Notes under the pieces: model-generated
The model's database searches: none
What the model was told of the DNA's origin: nothing
The model's input: the letters and a program-made list of their open reading frames with translations, nothing else
Shown: piece by piece, positions 1-5,246 of the stretch
Layout of the letters: the number at the start of each line of letters is the position of its first letter
How positions within the stretch are numbered: the stretch's first letter is position 1
Translations under genes and position numbers: made by a program
Source: JBQCHF01 sp051953655
GTDB taxonomy: Bacteria; Actinomycetota; Actinomycetes; Motilibacterales; Motilibacteraceae
NCBI GenBank assembly: GCA_051953655.1
Contig: JBQCIO010000266.1
Span: 1 to 6,253 of the forward strand
DNA: 6,253 nt
Reading direction: 5' to 3'

Positions 1-159
1 GGTGCGCGCCCCGCGGGGGGGGCCCCCGACGACCTTCCACTCGAGCCGCCGCCCGGCCGCCGGACCCGCCCCGAGCGGATCTCCGCCGTCACCAGCGCCG
101 TGCACCGTCCCCGGACCGCACCCGGCCGAGCGAACGGCCGACGCCCTAGGATCCCCAGC
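1..159. other. Upstream region without a supportable gene
   Basis: I see no convincing gene here. The frame shared with tsaC is open back to position 1, but its translation is Arg/Pro/Ala-rich and unlike any family I recognise. The other two forward frames stop at 147-149 and 161-163. In many actinobacteria prmC lies just upstream of this gene, but I cannot recognise a PrmC C-terminus in any frame. A run of eight G (15-22) followed by five C (23-27) could fold on itself. The 3' end carries the putative tsaC promoter. Confidence 0.5.
147..159 (+). promoter_or_regulatory. Putative leaderless promoter (-10 box) of tsaC
   Basis: TAGGAT at 147-152 fits the actinobacterial TANNNT -10 consensus. 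It ends 7 bases before the GTG at 160, so transcription would begin at or next to the start codon. No Shine-Dalgarno sequence precedes that GTG, as expected for a leaderless mRNA. No clear TTGACA-type -35 box is visible, which is common in such genomes. The call is inference from spacing. Confidence 0.55.
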
Positions 160-807
160 GTGAGCCGCCGGTTCGACACCACCGACCCGCAGGACCGGGA
201 GCGAGGCATCGACCTCGCCGTCGGCGCCCTGCAGCGCGGCGACCTCGTGGTCCTGCCCACCGACACCGTCTACGGGCTGGCCGCCGACGCCTTCCGCGCC
301 GACGGCGTCGAGACGCTGCGCACGGCGCGGGGGAGCGGGCGGTCGCCCCTGCCGGTCATGGTCGCGAGCGTGGCCACCCTCGACGGCATCGCCCAGGTCC
401 CCGCCACGGCCCGTGACCTGGTCGAGGCGTTCTGGCCCGGGGCGCTCACCCTCGTGTGCGCCGCCCAGCCTTCGCTCGCCTGGGACCTCGGCGACGCCCG
501 CGGCACCGTGTCGGTGCGCATGCCCCTGCACCCGGTGGCCCTCGAGGTGATCGCCCGGGTGGGCCCGACCGCGGTCACCAGCGCCAACCGCGCCGGCGGG
601 CAGGCGCCGCTGGACTGCCATGCCGCGCGCGACGAGCTCGGCGACGCGGTGGCCATCTACCTCGACGCCGGCAGCTGCGACGCGGGTCTCGCCTCCACCG
701 TGCTCGACGTGACCGGCGACGTCCCCCGCGTGCTGCGCGAGGGCGCCCTGTCGCTGGAGCTGCTGCGCGAGGTGGCACCGGACACCCTCGCCCCGGTCGG
801 GGCCTGA
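160..807 (+). CDS. tsaC: L-threonylcarbamoyladenylate synthase (TsaC/Sua5/YrdC family)
   Basis: The protein has 215 residues and a single YrdC-type domain, without the extra C-terminal domain of long Sua5 proteins. The family makes threonylcarbamoyl-AMP from threonine, bicarbonate and ATP, the first step of t6A37 formation in ANN-decoding tRNAs, in the cytoplasm. Visible landmarks are PTDTVYGL (residues 33-40), FWPGALT (91-97), SVRMP (118-122), TSAN (140-143), STVLD (179-183) and LREG (192-195). The match to the remembered mycobacterial Rv1301 runs nearly end to end. GTG 160 is chosen because the homologous N-terminus (FDTTDPQDRERG) begins just after it and a -10 box sits 7 bases upstream. 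A GTG at 100 in the same frame would add 20 Arg/Pro-rich residues. Oddity: the usual K-x-R motif (AKGRGR in the mycobacterial protein) reads ARGSGR here, with Arg57 and Ser59 in place of the conserved Lys and Arg, and the segment after it is one residue shorter. Confidence 0.92.
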   Translation: MSRRFDTTDPQDRERGIDLAVGALQRGDLVVLPTDTVYGLAADAFRADGVETLRTARGSGRSPLPVMVASVATLDGIAQVPATARDLVEAFWPGALTLVCAAQPSLAWDLGDARGTVSVRMPLHPVALEVIARVGPTAVTSANRAGGQAPLDCHAARDELGDAVAIYLDAGSCDAGLASTVLDVTGDVPRVLREGALSLELLREVAPDTLAPVGA

Positions 808-824
808 GCGTCCACGCTGCGGAA

Positions 825-838
825 CCCCGGCGCCGGGG
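825..838 (+). terminator. GC palindrome after tsaC, possible weak terminator or operator
   Basis: CCCCGGCGCCGGGG is a perfect 14-base palindrome 17 bases past the tsaC stop. As RNA it could form a 5-bp stem with a GCGC loop. No T-run follows, so it is not a classical intrinsic terminator. It also covers the place where the -35 box of the glyA promoter would fall, so an operator role is equally possible. The symmetry is seen; the function is inferred. Confidence 0.3.
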
Positions 839-853
839 GAGCGCACCGGTCAC

Positions 854-866
854 TAGAGTTGCCCTG
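854..866 (+). promoter_or_regulatory. Putative glyA promoter (-10 box)
   Basis: TAGAGT at 854-859 fits the TANNNT -10 pattern and would start transcription near 866-867. That gives glyA a leader of about 97 bases. No good -35 hexamer is visible; the expected place lies in the palindrome at 825-838. It is the only convincing -10 box between tsaC and glyA. Confidence 0.5.
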
Positions 867-880
867 CAGGACGAAGCACC

Positions 881-923
881 GCCGGACCTCGACCGGCACC
901 GGCTCTGACCAGCCGTGTCGAGG
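881..923 (+). promoter_or_regulatory. Stem-loop in the glyA leader
   Basis: CCTCGAC (887-893) pairs perfectly with GTCGAGG (917-923). The stem continues with CGGC (894-897) against GCCG (912-915), leaving one bulged T at 916 and a 14-base loop, for 11 pairs in all. GCCGG at 881-885 could instead pair with CCGGC at 893-897 or 899-903, which would break the main stem. Two exclusive folds suit a regulatory leader, but GC-rich DNA also gives such options by chance. I do not recognise a known riboswitch class. Confidence 0.45.
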
Positions 924-950
924 ACGTTCCGGCCCCACCAGTGCCGCCCG

Positions 951-963
951 GGAGGAGCCCTCC
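951..963 (+). promoter_or_regulatory. glyA ribosome binding site inside a small hairpin
   Basis: GGAGG at 951-955 is a strong Shine-Dalgarno sequence 8 bases before ATG 964 and fixes that start. It is followed by AGC and then CCTCC (959-963), its exact complement. The ribosome site can therefore fold into a 5-bp hairpin ending directly at the start codon. The pairing is seen in the sequence; an effect on translation is inferred. Confidence 0.65.
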
Positions 964-2238
964 ATGACCGCCACCGACGTGCCCTTCTGGGGCCCGGACT
1001 TCGGGATGCTGCAGCAGGAGGACCCGGAGATCGCCGGCGTCGTCCTGGACGAGCTGACCCGGCTGCGCAGCGGCCTGCAGCTCATCGCCAGCGAGAACTT
1101 CACCAGCCCCGCGGTGCTCGCCGCGCTGGGCAGCACCCTGTCGAACAAGTACGCCGAGGGCTACCCGGGCAAGCGCTACTACGGCGGCTGCGAGGTCGTC
1201 GACCGGGCCGAGCAGATCGGCATCGACCGCGCCAAGGAGCTGTTCGGCGCCGACCACGCCAACCTGCAGCCGCACTCCGGCGCGAGCGCCAACATCGCCG
1301 TCTACGGCGCCTTCCTGCAGCCGGGCGACACCGTGCTGGCCATGTCGCTGCCGCACGGCGGCCACCTCACCCACGGCACCAAGGTCAGCTTCAGTGGCAA
1401 GTGGTTCAACGCCGTCCACTACGGCGTCGCCCAGGGCACCGAGGACATCGACTACGACCAGATGCGCGACCTCGCGCGCCAGCACCGGCCCAAGATGATC
1501 ATCGCGGGTGGCTCGGCCATCCCGCGACTCATCGACTTCGCCGCGTTCCGCGAGGTCGCCGACGAGGTCGGCGCGATCTTCATGGTCGACGCCGCGCACT
1601 TCATCGGCCTGGTCGCCGGCAAGGCCATCCCCAGCCCGGTGCCCTACGCCGACGTCGTCACCTTCACCACGCACAAGGTGCTGCGCGGCCCGCGCGGCGG
1701 CGCGCTGGTCTGCAAGGCCGAGCACGCGGCCAAGCTGGACAAGGCCGTGTTCCCGATGATGCAGGGCGGACCGCTCATGCACGCCGTGGCCGCCAAGGCG
1801 GTCAACTTCAAGGAGTGCATGACTCCTGCCTACCAGGCCTACGCCCGCCAGGTGATCGCCAACTCCCAGGCCCTCACCGAGGCGCTCGCTGCCGAGGGGA
1901 TGCGCCCGGTCACCGGTGGCACCGACACCCACCTCGCGCTGCTGGACCTGCAGGGCATCGGCGTCACGGGCGCCGAGGCCGAGGCCCGCTGCGGCGCGGC
2001 CGGCATCGTGCTCAACAAGAACGCCATCCCCTTCGACCCGCAGCCGCCGTCGGTCGCCTCCGGCATCCGCGTCGGATCCCCGGCGGTCACCACCCAGGGC
2101 ATGACCGAGGGCGACATGAAGGAGATCGCCTCGCTCATCGGCCGGGCGGTGCGCGACGCCGACGGCTCGGCCGCCCCCGAGATCGCGGCGGCTGTGCGCG
2201 CGCTCGTCGAGCGCCACCCCGCCTACCCGCGCGGCTGA
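964..2238 (+). CDS. glyA: Serine hydroxymethyltransferase
   Basis: This PLP enzyme interconverts serine plus tetrahydrofolate and glycine plus 5,10-methylene-tetrahydrofolate, the main source of one-carbon units, in the cytoplasm. The 424 residues match the usual bacterial length. Family marks in order: LIASENFTS near the N-terminus, YAEGYPGKRYYGGCEVVD (substrate and dimer region), HSGASAN, the cofactor-contacting VDAAH with Asp209 and His212, and VVTFTTHKVLRGPRGG with the Schiff-base lysine Lys238. Near the C-terminus come GGTDTHL and SGIRVGSPAVTTQG. Every catalytic landmark is present. ATG 964 is chosen for its GGAGG site; the frame is open upstream to a TTG at 859, but that extension is not SHMT-like. 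The gene has its own -10 box and leader, so it is probably transcribed separately from tsaC. wecA follows 65 bases later and may share its mRNA. Confidence 0.98.
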   Translation: MTATDVPFWGPDFGMLQQEDPEIAGVVLDELTRLRSGLQLIASENFTSPAVLAALGSTLSNKYAEGYPGKRYYGGCEVVDRAEQIGIDRAKELFGADHANLQPHSGASANIAVYGAFLQPGDTVLAMSLPHGGHLTHGTKVSFSGKWFNAVHYGVAQGTEDIDYDQMRDLARQHRPKMIIAGGSAIPRLIDFAAFREVADEVGAIFMVDAAHFIGLVAGKAIPSPVPYADVVTFTTHKVLRGPRGGALVCKAEHAAKLDKAVFPMMQGGPLMHAVAAKAVNFKECMTPAYQAYARQVIANSQALTEALAAEGMRPVTGGTDTHLALLDLQGIGVTGAEAEARCGAAGIVLNKNAIPFDPQPPSVASGIRVGSPAVTTQGMTEGDMKEIASLIGRAVRDADGSAAPEIAAAVRALVERHPAYPRG

Positions 2239-2247
2239 CGGCATCGC

Positions 2248-2278
2248 GGGCGGGTGCGGGCGGGCAGGGTGAGGGCGG
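2248..2278 (+). other. G-run tract with G-quadruplex pattern between glyA and wecA
   Basis: Six runs of three G lie at 2248, 2252, 2258, 2262, 2267 and 2273, separated by 1, 3, 1, 2 and 3 bases. The first four alone satisfy the G3-N1-G3-N3-G3-N1-G3 quadruplex rule. The tract is on the coding strand, so it would be present in any glyA-wecA transcript, 26 bases before the wecA start. No terminator or promoter motif is otherwise visible in this 65-base gap. Confidence 0.5.
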
Positions 2279-2303
2279 CCGCGGTGAGCGGGTGAGCTGC
2301 TAG

Positions 2304-3422
2304 GTGCGCAACTACCTGCTCACCATGCTCGTCGCGGCGGCGGTCACCTACCTCGCCGTCCCGGCGGTGCGTCTGGTCGCGCTCAAGCTCGGGGTGATGA
2401 CCGAGGTCCGCGACCGCGACGTGCACGTGGTGCCCACCCCGCGCCTGGGCGGGGTGGCGATGCTGCTCGGCGTCGGCGCCGGGATGCTCGTGGCCAGCCG
2501 GCTGCCGCTGCTGCGCTCGGTGTTCTCCGGTCCCGGCTCCTGGTGGAGCCAGGACTGGTTCGCCCTGCTCACCGGCGCGGTGCTCATCTGCCTGCTCGGC
2601 GCCATCGACGACAAGTGGGGCATCGACGCGGTCACCAAGCTGGCCGGGCAGGTGCTGGCCGCCGGGGCGATGGCGCTGCAGGGGGTGCAGCTGCTCTGGC
2701 TGCCGGTGGGCGGCACCACCCTGATCCCCCCGCCGTCGGTGGGCGTGCTGCTCACCGTGCTGGTGGTGCTGGTCTCGATCAACGCGGTCAACTTCGTCGA
2801 CGGTCTGGACGGCCTGGCCGCGGGCATCGTGGCCATCAGCGCCGGCTCGCTGTTCCTGTTCTCCTACATCCTCAGCGTGGAGGAGGGGATCGACCGGGCC
2901 GACACCCCCACCATGGTCGCGGCGCTCACCGTGGGCGCTTGCCTGGGGTTCCTGCCGCACAACTGGTACCCGGCGCGGATCTTCATGGGCGACAGCGGCT
3001 CGATGCTGCTCGGGCTGCTGCTCGCGGCCTCGACGATCAGCCTCACCGGCAAGGTCGACCCGAGCGCGGTCACCTCGGTGAACCTGGTGCCCACCCTCAT
3101 GCCGCTGGTGCTGCCGGTGCTGGTGCTCCTCGTGCCGCTGGCCGACCTGCTGCTCGCGGTGGTCCGGCGCACCCGCGCGGGCCGTTCGCCGTTCGCACCG
3201 GACCGGCAGCACCTGCACCACCGGCTGCTGGAGATCGGCCACTCCCAGCAGCGCGCGGTGCTGATCATGTACGCCTGGACCGCCCTGGTGGCGGTCGGGA
3301 TCCTCGTCGTGACCCTGCTGGGCGGGTTGTGGCCCAAGCTCGTGCTCACCGCCGTCGCCGTGCTCGCCCTGCTGGCCACCCTGGGCGTGGACCAGCGCCG
3401 CAGCGCCCGCGCCGCGCGCTGA
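2304..3422 (+). CDS. wecA: Polyprenyl-phosphate GlcNAc-1-phosphate transferase (WecA/Rfe family)
   Basis: This membrane enzyme transfers GlcNAc-1-phosphate from UDP-GlcNAc to a polyprenyl phosphate. That starts lipid-linked assembly of cell-wall polymers (arabinogalactan linker in mycobacteria, teichoic acid or other glycans elsewhere). The 372 residues form about ten or eleven hydrophobic segments. Landmarks are RDVHVVPTPRLGG (38-50), the Mg-binding IDDKWG with Asp102-Asp103, NFVDGLDG (163-170), IFMGDSGS (226-233) and the HLHHR motif (303-307) in a cytoplasmic loop. GTG 2304 is the first possible start because TAG lies directly before it; the short N-terminus goes straight into the first membrane helix. 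The Shine-Dalgarno sequence is weak (GGTGAG region near 2292). The alignment with remembered mycobacterial Rfe (Rv1302) is close through the core. Its place just ahead of the atp operon is conserved in mycobacteria. The final polymer cannot be told from this gene. Confidence 0.95.
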   Translation: MRNYLLTMLVAAAVTYLAVPAVRLVALKLGVMTEVRDRDVHVVPTPRLGGVAMLLGVGAGMLVASRLPLLRSVFSGPGSWWSQDWFALLTGAVLICLLGAIDDKWGIDAVTKLAGQVLAAGAMALQGVQLLWLPVGGTTLIPPPSVGVLLTVLVVLVSINAVNFVDGLDGLAAGIVAISAGSLFLFSYILSVEEGIDRADTPTMVAALTVGACLGFLPHNWYPARIFMGDSGSMLLGLLLAASTISLTGKVDPSAVTSVNLVPTLMPLVLPVLVLLVPLADLLLAVVRRTRAGRSPFAPDRQHLHHRLLEIGHSQQRAVLIMYAWTALVAVGILVVTLLGGLWPKLVLTAVAVLALLATLGVDQRRSARAAR

Positions 3423-3471
3423 GCGCAGCGAGGAGAAGGTGCTGAGCGCAGCGAGGAAGTGTCCTGAGCGC
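3418..3471 (+). repeat. Short tandem repeat starting at the wecA stop codon
   Basis: The 17-mer GCTGAGCGCAGCGAGGA occurs exactly at 3418-3434 and again at 3441-3457, a 23-base period. A partial third copy, CTGAGCGC, lies at 3464-3471. The first copy contains the wecA TGA (3420-3422). Similar TGAGCGCAGCGAGG words occur after stop codons in other high-GC actinobacterial genomes as I remember them, so this may be a genome-wide interspersed repeat. Only the local repetition is seen here. The unit holds an AGGA purine core but no start codon follows at useful spacing. Confidence 0.75.
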
Positions 3472-3513
3472 GAGCCGCCCGTCCGTCGCGTCGGGGCACT
3501 CCCGCGCGCCGCG

Positions 3514-3526
3514 TAGACTCAGGTCG
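3514..3526 (+). promoter_or_regulatory. Putative atp operon promoter (-10 box)
   Basis: TAGACT at 3514-3519 fits the TANNNT -10 pattern, with a predicted start of transcription near 3526. That leaves a leader of about 32 bases to GTG 3558. No clear -35 box is visible. It lies in the largest gap before the atp genes (3423-3557), which makes it the best candidate for their main promoter in this window. Confidence 0.5.
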
Positions 3527-3557
3527 GACCCCGCCCCCGACCCGACGAGGCCCGCCC

Positions 3558-3995
3558 GTGAGCACCGGCGCCGACGCCACCGCCCGCAGCGCCACCAGCG
3601 CGCTGCGCGCGGTCCTGCGTCCCGATGTCGCCACCGCCCTCACCGGCGTGGTGTGCACGGCCGTGGCGTTCGGGGTCGCCGGCGGAAGGGCCGCCGGGGG
3701 AGCCGGGATCGGTGCCGCGGTCGTCGTGCTCTTCCTGGCCAGCAGCTCCATCCCCATCCGGGTCGCCACCGGGCTGGGCATCCGCGCCGGGCTCGGCCTG
3801 GCGCTCCTCCTGCTCACCTACACGCTGCGGCTCATGCTCGCGTTCGTCGTCATCCGCATCGGGCTGAAGGCCGACGCCGTCGACGCCCGCGCGTTCGGCC
3901 TGACCGTCATCGCCTGCGGGCTGACCTGGACTTTTGCCGCTCTGGTGCCCGTGCTGAGCGAGCGTCGCGCGCTGGTAGGCTCCGATGCCGCATGA
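3558..3995 (+). CDS. AtpI-like four-helix membrane protein ahead of the ATP synthase operon
   Basis: This 145-residue protein is mostly hydrophobic, with about four membrane segments (roughly 26-42, 48-63, 76-99 and 111-133) and short polar ends. I see no enzyme motif. Size, topology and position between wecA and atpB match the conserved membrane protein Rv1303 of mycobacteria and the AtpI (ATP synthase protein I) group, which in other bacteria assists c-ring assembly and perhaps Mg transport. The sequence itself is poorly conserved, so the assignment rests largely on context. GTG 3558 is preceded by GAGG at 3547-3550, seven bases upstream, and by a -10 box near 3514. The TGA stop overlaps the next gene's ATG (ATGA at 3992-3995), suggesting translational coupling. 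Confidence 0.75.
   Translation: MSTGADATARSATSALRAVLRPDVATALTGVVCTAVAFGVAGGRAAGGAGIGAAVVVLFLASSSIPIRVATGLGIRAGLGLALLLLTYTLRLMLAFVVIRIGLKADAVDARAFGLTVIACGLTWTFAALVPVLSERRALVGSDAA
3976..3991 (+). promoter_or_regulatory. Possible internal promoter before the atpZ-like gene
   Basis: TAGGCT at 3976-3981 is a good -10 match, 10 bases before ATG 3992. CTGAGC at 3954-3959, spaced 16 bases upstream, is a fair -35 match. A transcript from here would be almost leaderless for the atpZ-like gene and would also read into atpB. It lies inside the end of the atpI-like coding region, so the match could be chance. Confidence 0.35.
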
Positions 3996-4279
3996 GCAGG
4001 CGCGACGGACTCGGACGGCACGACCCGCTCGAGCCGGATCCGTTCGAGCCGGACACTCCCGAGCAGCGGAACCGCGAGCTGCAGCGGCAGATCGGCCGGC
4101 GCGAGCAGTCCGACGCCTGGGGCGCCTTCAGCCTGCTGCTGTCCGGACTGCTGGTCTACGGCGGACTGGGCTGGCTGGCGGCCCACCTCACCGGTCTGCA
4201 GTGGCTGCTCGGCCTCGGGATCGTGCTGGGGGCGGCCGGTGGGCTGCTCGCGGTGTGGCTCCGATACGGTAAGGCCTGA
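3992..4279 (+). CDS. atpZ: AtpZ/AtpI-family small membrane protein
   Basis: This 95-residue protein has a polar N-terminal tail (1-40) with a repeated DPLEPD/DPFEPD element, then two membrane helices (about 44-64 and 70-91) and a short basic end. The stretch DAWGAFSLLLSGLLVYGG, followed by GWL and GIVLGAAGG, is the pattern of the AtpZ (F0F1-ATPase accessory) family: a first helix ending in a Gly-rich turn, then a second Gly-rich helix. The family has been linked to Mg/Ca uptake and to ATP synthase assembly; its exact role here is not shown. The start is ATG 3992, overlapping the upstream TGA. The frame stays open further upstream, to a GTG at 3653, but that part is an Arg-rich shadow of the atpI-like gene. 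No good Shine-Dalgarno sequence precedes the ATG, so coupling or near-leaderless initiation is likely. atpB follows after 87 bases. Confidence 0.82.
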   Translation: MSRRDGLGRHDPLEPDPFEPDTPEQRNRELQRQIGRREQSDAWGAFSLLLSGLLVYGGLGWLAAHLTGLQWLLGLGIVLGAAGGLLAVWLRYGKA

Positions 4280-4323
4280 CCCCCTCGCGGGACAGGAACA
4301 GGTAAAGCGCAACGAGCTCTCGG

Positions 4324-4362
4324 CCCGCACGAGCGGGAGGAGGGCAACGGCCCGAGGAAGGA
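4324..4362 (+). promoter_or_regulatory. atpB leader: two small hairpins and ribosome binding site
   Basis: CCCGC (4324-4328) pairs with GCGGG (4333-4337) around an ACGA loop. GGGC (4342-4345) pairs with GCCC (4350-4353) around AACG. The ribosome site GAGGAAGGA (4354-4362) follows at once, 4 bases before GTG 4367. A second purine-rich stretch, GGAGGAGG (4336-4343), looks like a strong ribosome site but lies 23 bases from the start codon with no other start to serve. The stems are short. Confidence 0.45.
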
Positions 4363-4366
4363 CCGC

Positions 4367-5146
4367 GTGACCCACAGCCTGCTCGTCGCCGAGGGCTTCC
4401 AGAGCCCTGGTCCCGGCGACTTCGACTACCCCCACCTCTGGGGCACCTTCCTCACCAAGCCGATCCTCATCATCATCGGCGGCACCCTGCTGGTGGGCCT
4501 GCTGTTCTGGCTGGCCGCCCGCCGGGCCGAGGTGGTGCCGAGCAAGGGCCAGTACCTGGGCGAGTCGCTCTACCGCTTCGTGCGCAACGACATCGCGCTC
4601 GAGGCCATCGGCAAGGAGGGGCTCACGTTCGTCCCCTACCTCGCCACGCTGTTCTCGTTCATCCTCGTGCTGAACCTCTCGGGGATCATCCCGTTCGTCC
4701 AGTTCCCGGCCACCTCGCGGATCGCCCTCCCGCTGTTCCTGGCGATCATCTCCTGGGTCATCTTCAACTACGTCGGCATCCGGCGCGCCGGCTTCGTCGG
4801 CTACTTCAAGGAGATGATGTTCCCGCCGGGTCTGCCTATCCCGATCTACGTGCTGCTCGCGCCGCTCGAGTTCCTCTCGACCGTGATCGTCCGTCCGATC
4901 ACGCTGACGCTGCGTCTCACGTTCAACATGTTCGCCGGCCACCTGGTCCTGCTGCTGTTCATCCTCGGCGGCGAGTACCTGCTGCTCGAGTACGGCGGCG
5001 TGGTCGGGATCGCCGCCGGGTCGGTGTCGCTGCTCGGCAGCATCGTCCTGACCTTCTTCGAGGGCTTCGTGCAGATCCTGCAGGCCTACGTCTTCGTGCT
5101 GCTGTCCGCGCTCTACATCGGCGGCGCCCTGGCCTCCGAGCACTAG
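4367..5146 (+). CDS. atpB: ATP synthase Fo subunit a
   Basis: Subunit a forms the two proton half-channels beside the c-ring in the cytoplasmic membrane. The 259 residues match the usual length. Hydrophobic helices lie at about 31-50, 88-108, 119-138, 160-205 and 212-254. The essential channel arginine is Arg183 in TLTLRLTFNMFAGHL (equivalent to E. coli aArg210), and Gln239 in LQAYVFVLLSALYIGG occupies the place of E. coli aGln252. The N-terminal HLWGTF and LVGLLFWLA segments are typical of actinobacterial forms. GTG 4367 has the GAGGAAGGA site just upstream. The 87-base gap from the atpZ-like gene has no clear promoter of its own, so atpB is probably read from the upstream promoters. The protein ends in ASEH at a TAG stop. 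Confidence 0.98.
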   Translation: MTHSLLVAEGFQSPGPGDFDYPHLWGTFLTKPILIIIGGTLLVGLLFWLAARRAEVVPSKGQYLGESLYRFVRNDIALEAIGKEGLTFVPYLATLFSFILVLNLSGIIPFVQFPATSRIALPLFLAIISWVIFNYVGIRRAGFVGYFKEMMFPPGLPIPIYVLLAPLEFLSTVIVRPITLTLRLTFNMFAGHLVLLLFILGGEYLLLEYGGVVGIAAGSVSLLGSIVLTFFEGFVQILQAYVFVLLSALYIGGALASEH

Positions 5147-5176
5147 GGCCGCAGGACCACCTCAGCTCCCACCCCC

Positions 5177-5221
5177 GCCGGCGCCGCCGGCCCACCCATC
5201 GCCGGAGCACCCGCCGGGTGC
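5177..5221 (+). promoter_or_regulatory. Two stem-loops in the atpB-atpE gap
   Basis: GCCGGC (5177-5182) and GCCGGC (5186-5191) can pair across a GCC loop. GCACCC (5207-5212) pairs perfectly with GGGTGC (5216-5221), also across a GCC loop. Both are 6-bp stems of almost pure GC, lying 10-55 bases before the atpE ribosome site. Neither is followed by a T-run, so they are not clear terminators. A role in mRNA processing or stability, raising c-subunit output, is an inference. Confidence 0.5.
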
Positions 5222-5231
5222 CCCGACAACC

Positions 5232-5240
5232 AAGGAAGGA
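5232..5240 (+). promoter_or_regulatory. atpE ribosome binding site
   Basis: AAGGAAGGA lies 6 bases before GTG 5247 in an A-rich, apparently unpaired stretch. It resembles the atpB site (GAGGAAGGA). Its quality and spacing settle the atpE start despite the short protein. Confidence 0.75.
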
Positions 5241-5246
5241 ACCACG

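Noticed and set aside
10..28. The G8/C5 run as a terminator of an upstream gene
   Set aside because: It lacks a clear loop and a T-run, and the upstream gene is outside the window, so it cannot be supported.
100..159. A longer tsaC beginning at GTG 100
   Set aside because: The added residues are Arg/Pro-rich with no counterpart in the family, and the -10 box at 147-152 would lie inside the gene.
867..963. A ZTP (pfl), THF or glycine riboswitch before glyA
   Set aside because: CCGCCCGGGA at 944-953 resembles the 3' part of the ZTP motif, but the conserved GACUGG-type 5' part is absent; I cannot support a known class by eye.
853..2244. A 463-residue open frame on the minus strand, opposite glyA
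   Set aside because: It exactly shadows glyA, its translation is an Arg/Gly/Val/Asp-rich composition typical of antisense frames in GC-rich DNA, and no family motif is visible.
3418..3471. A CRISPR-like array in the repeat after wecA
   Set aside because: The units are 17 bases with only 6 bases between them and two full copies; there are no spacers of the right length and no cas genes.
3653..3991. An upstream extension of the atpZ-like gene to a GTG at 3653
   Set aside because: The added 113 residues are Arg/Gly-rich and overlap the hydrophobic atpI-like gene in another frame; the ATGA overlap at 3992 is the natural start.
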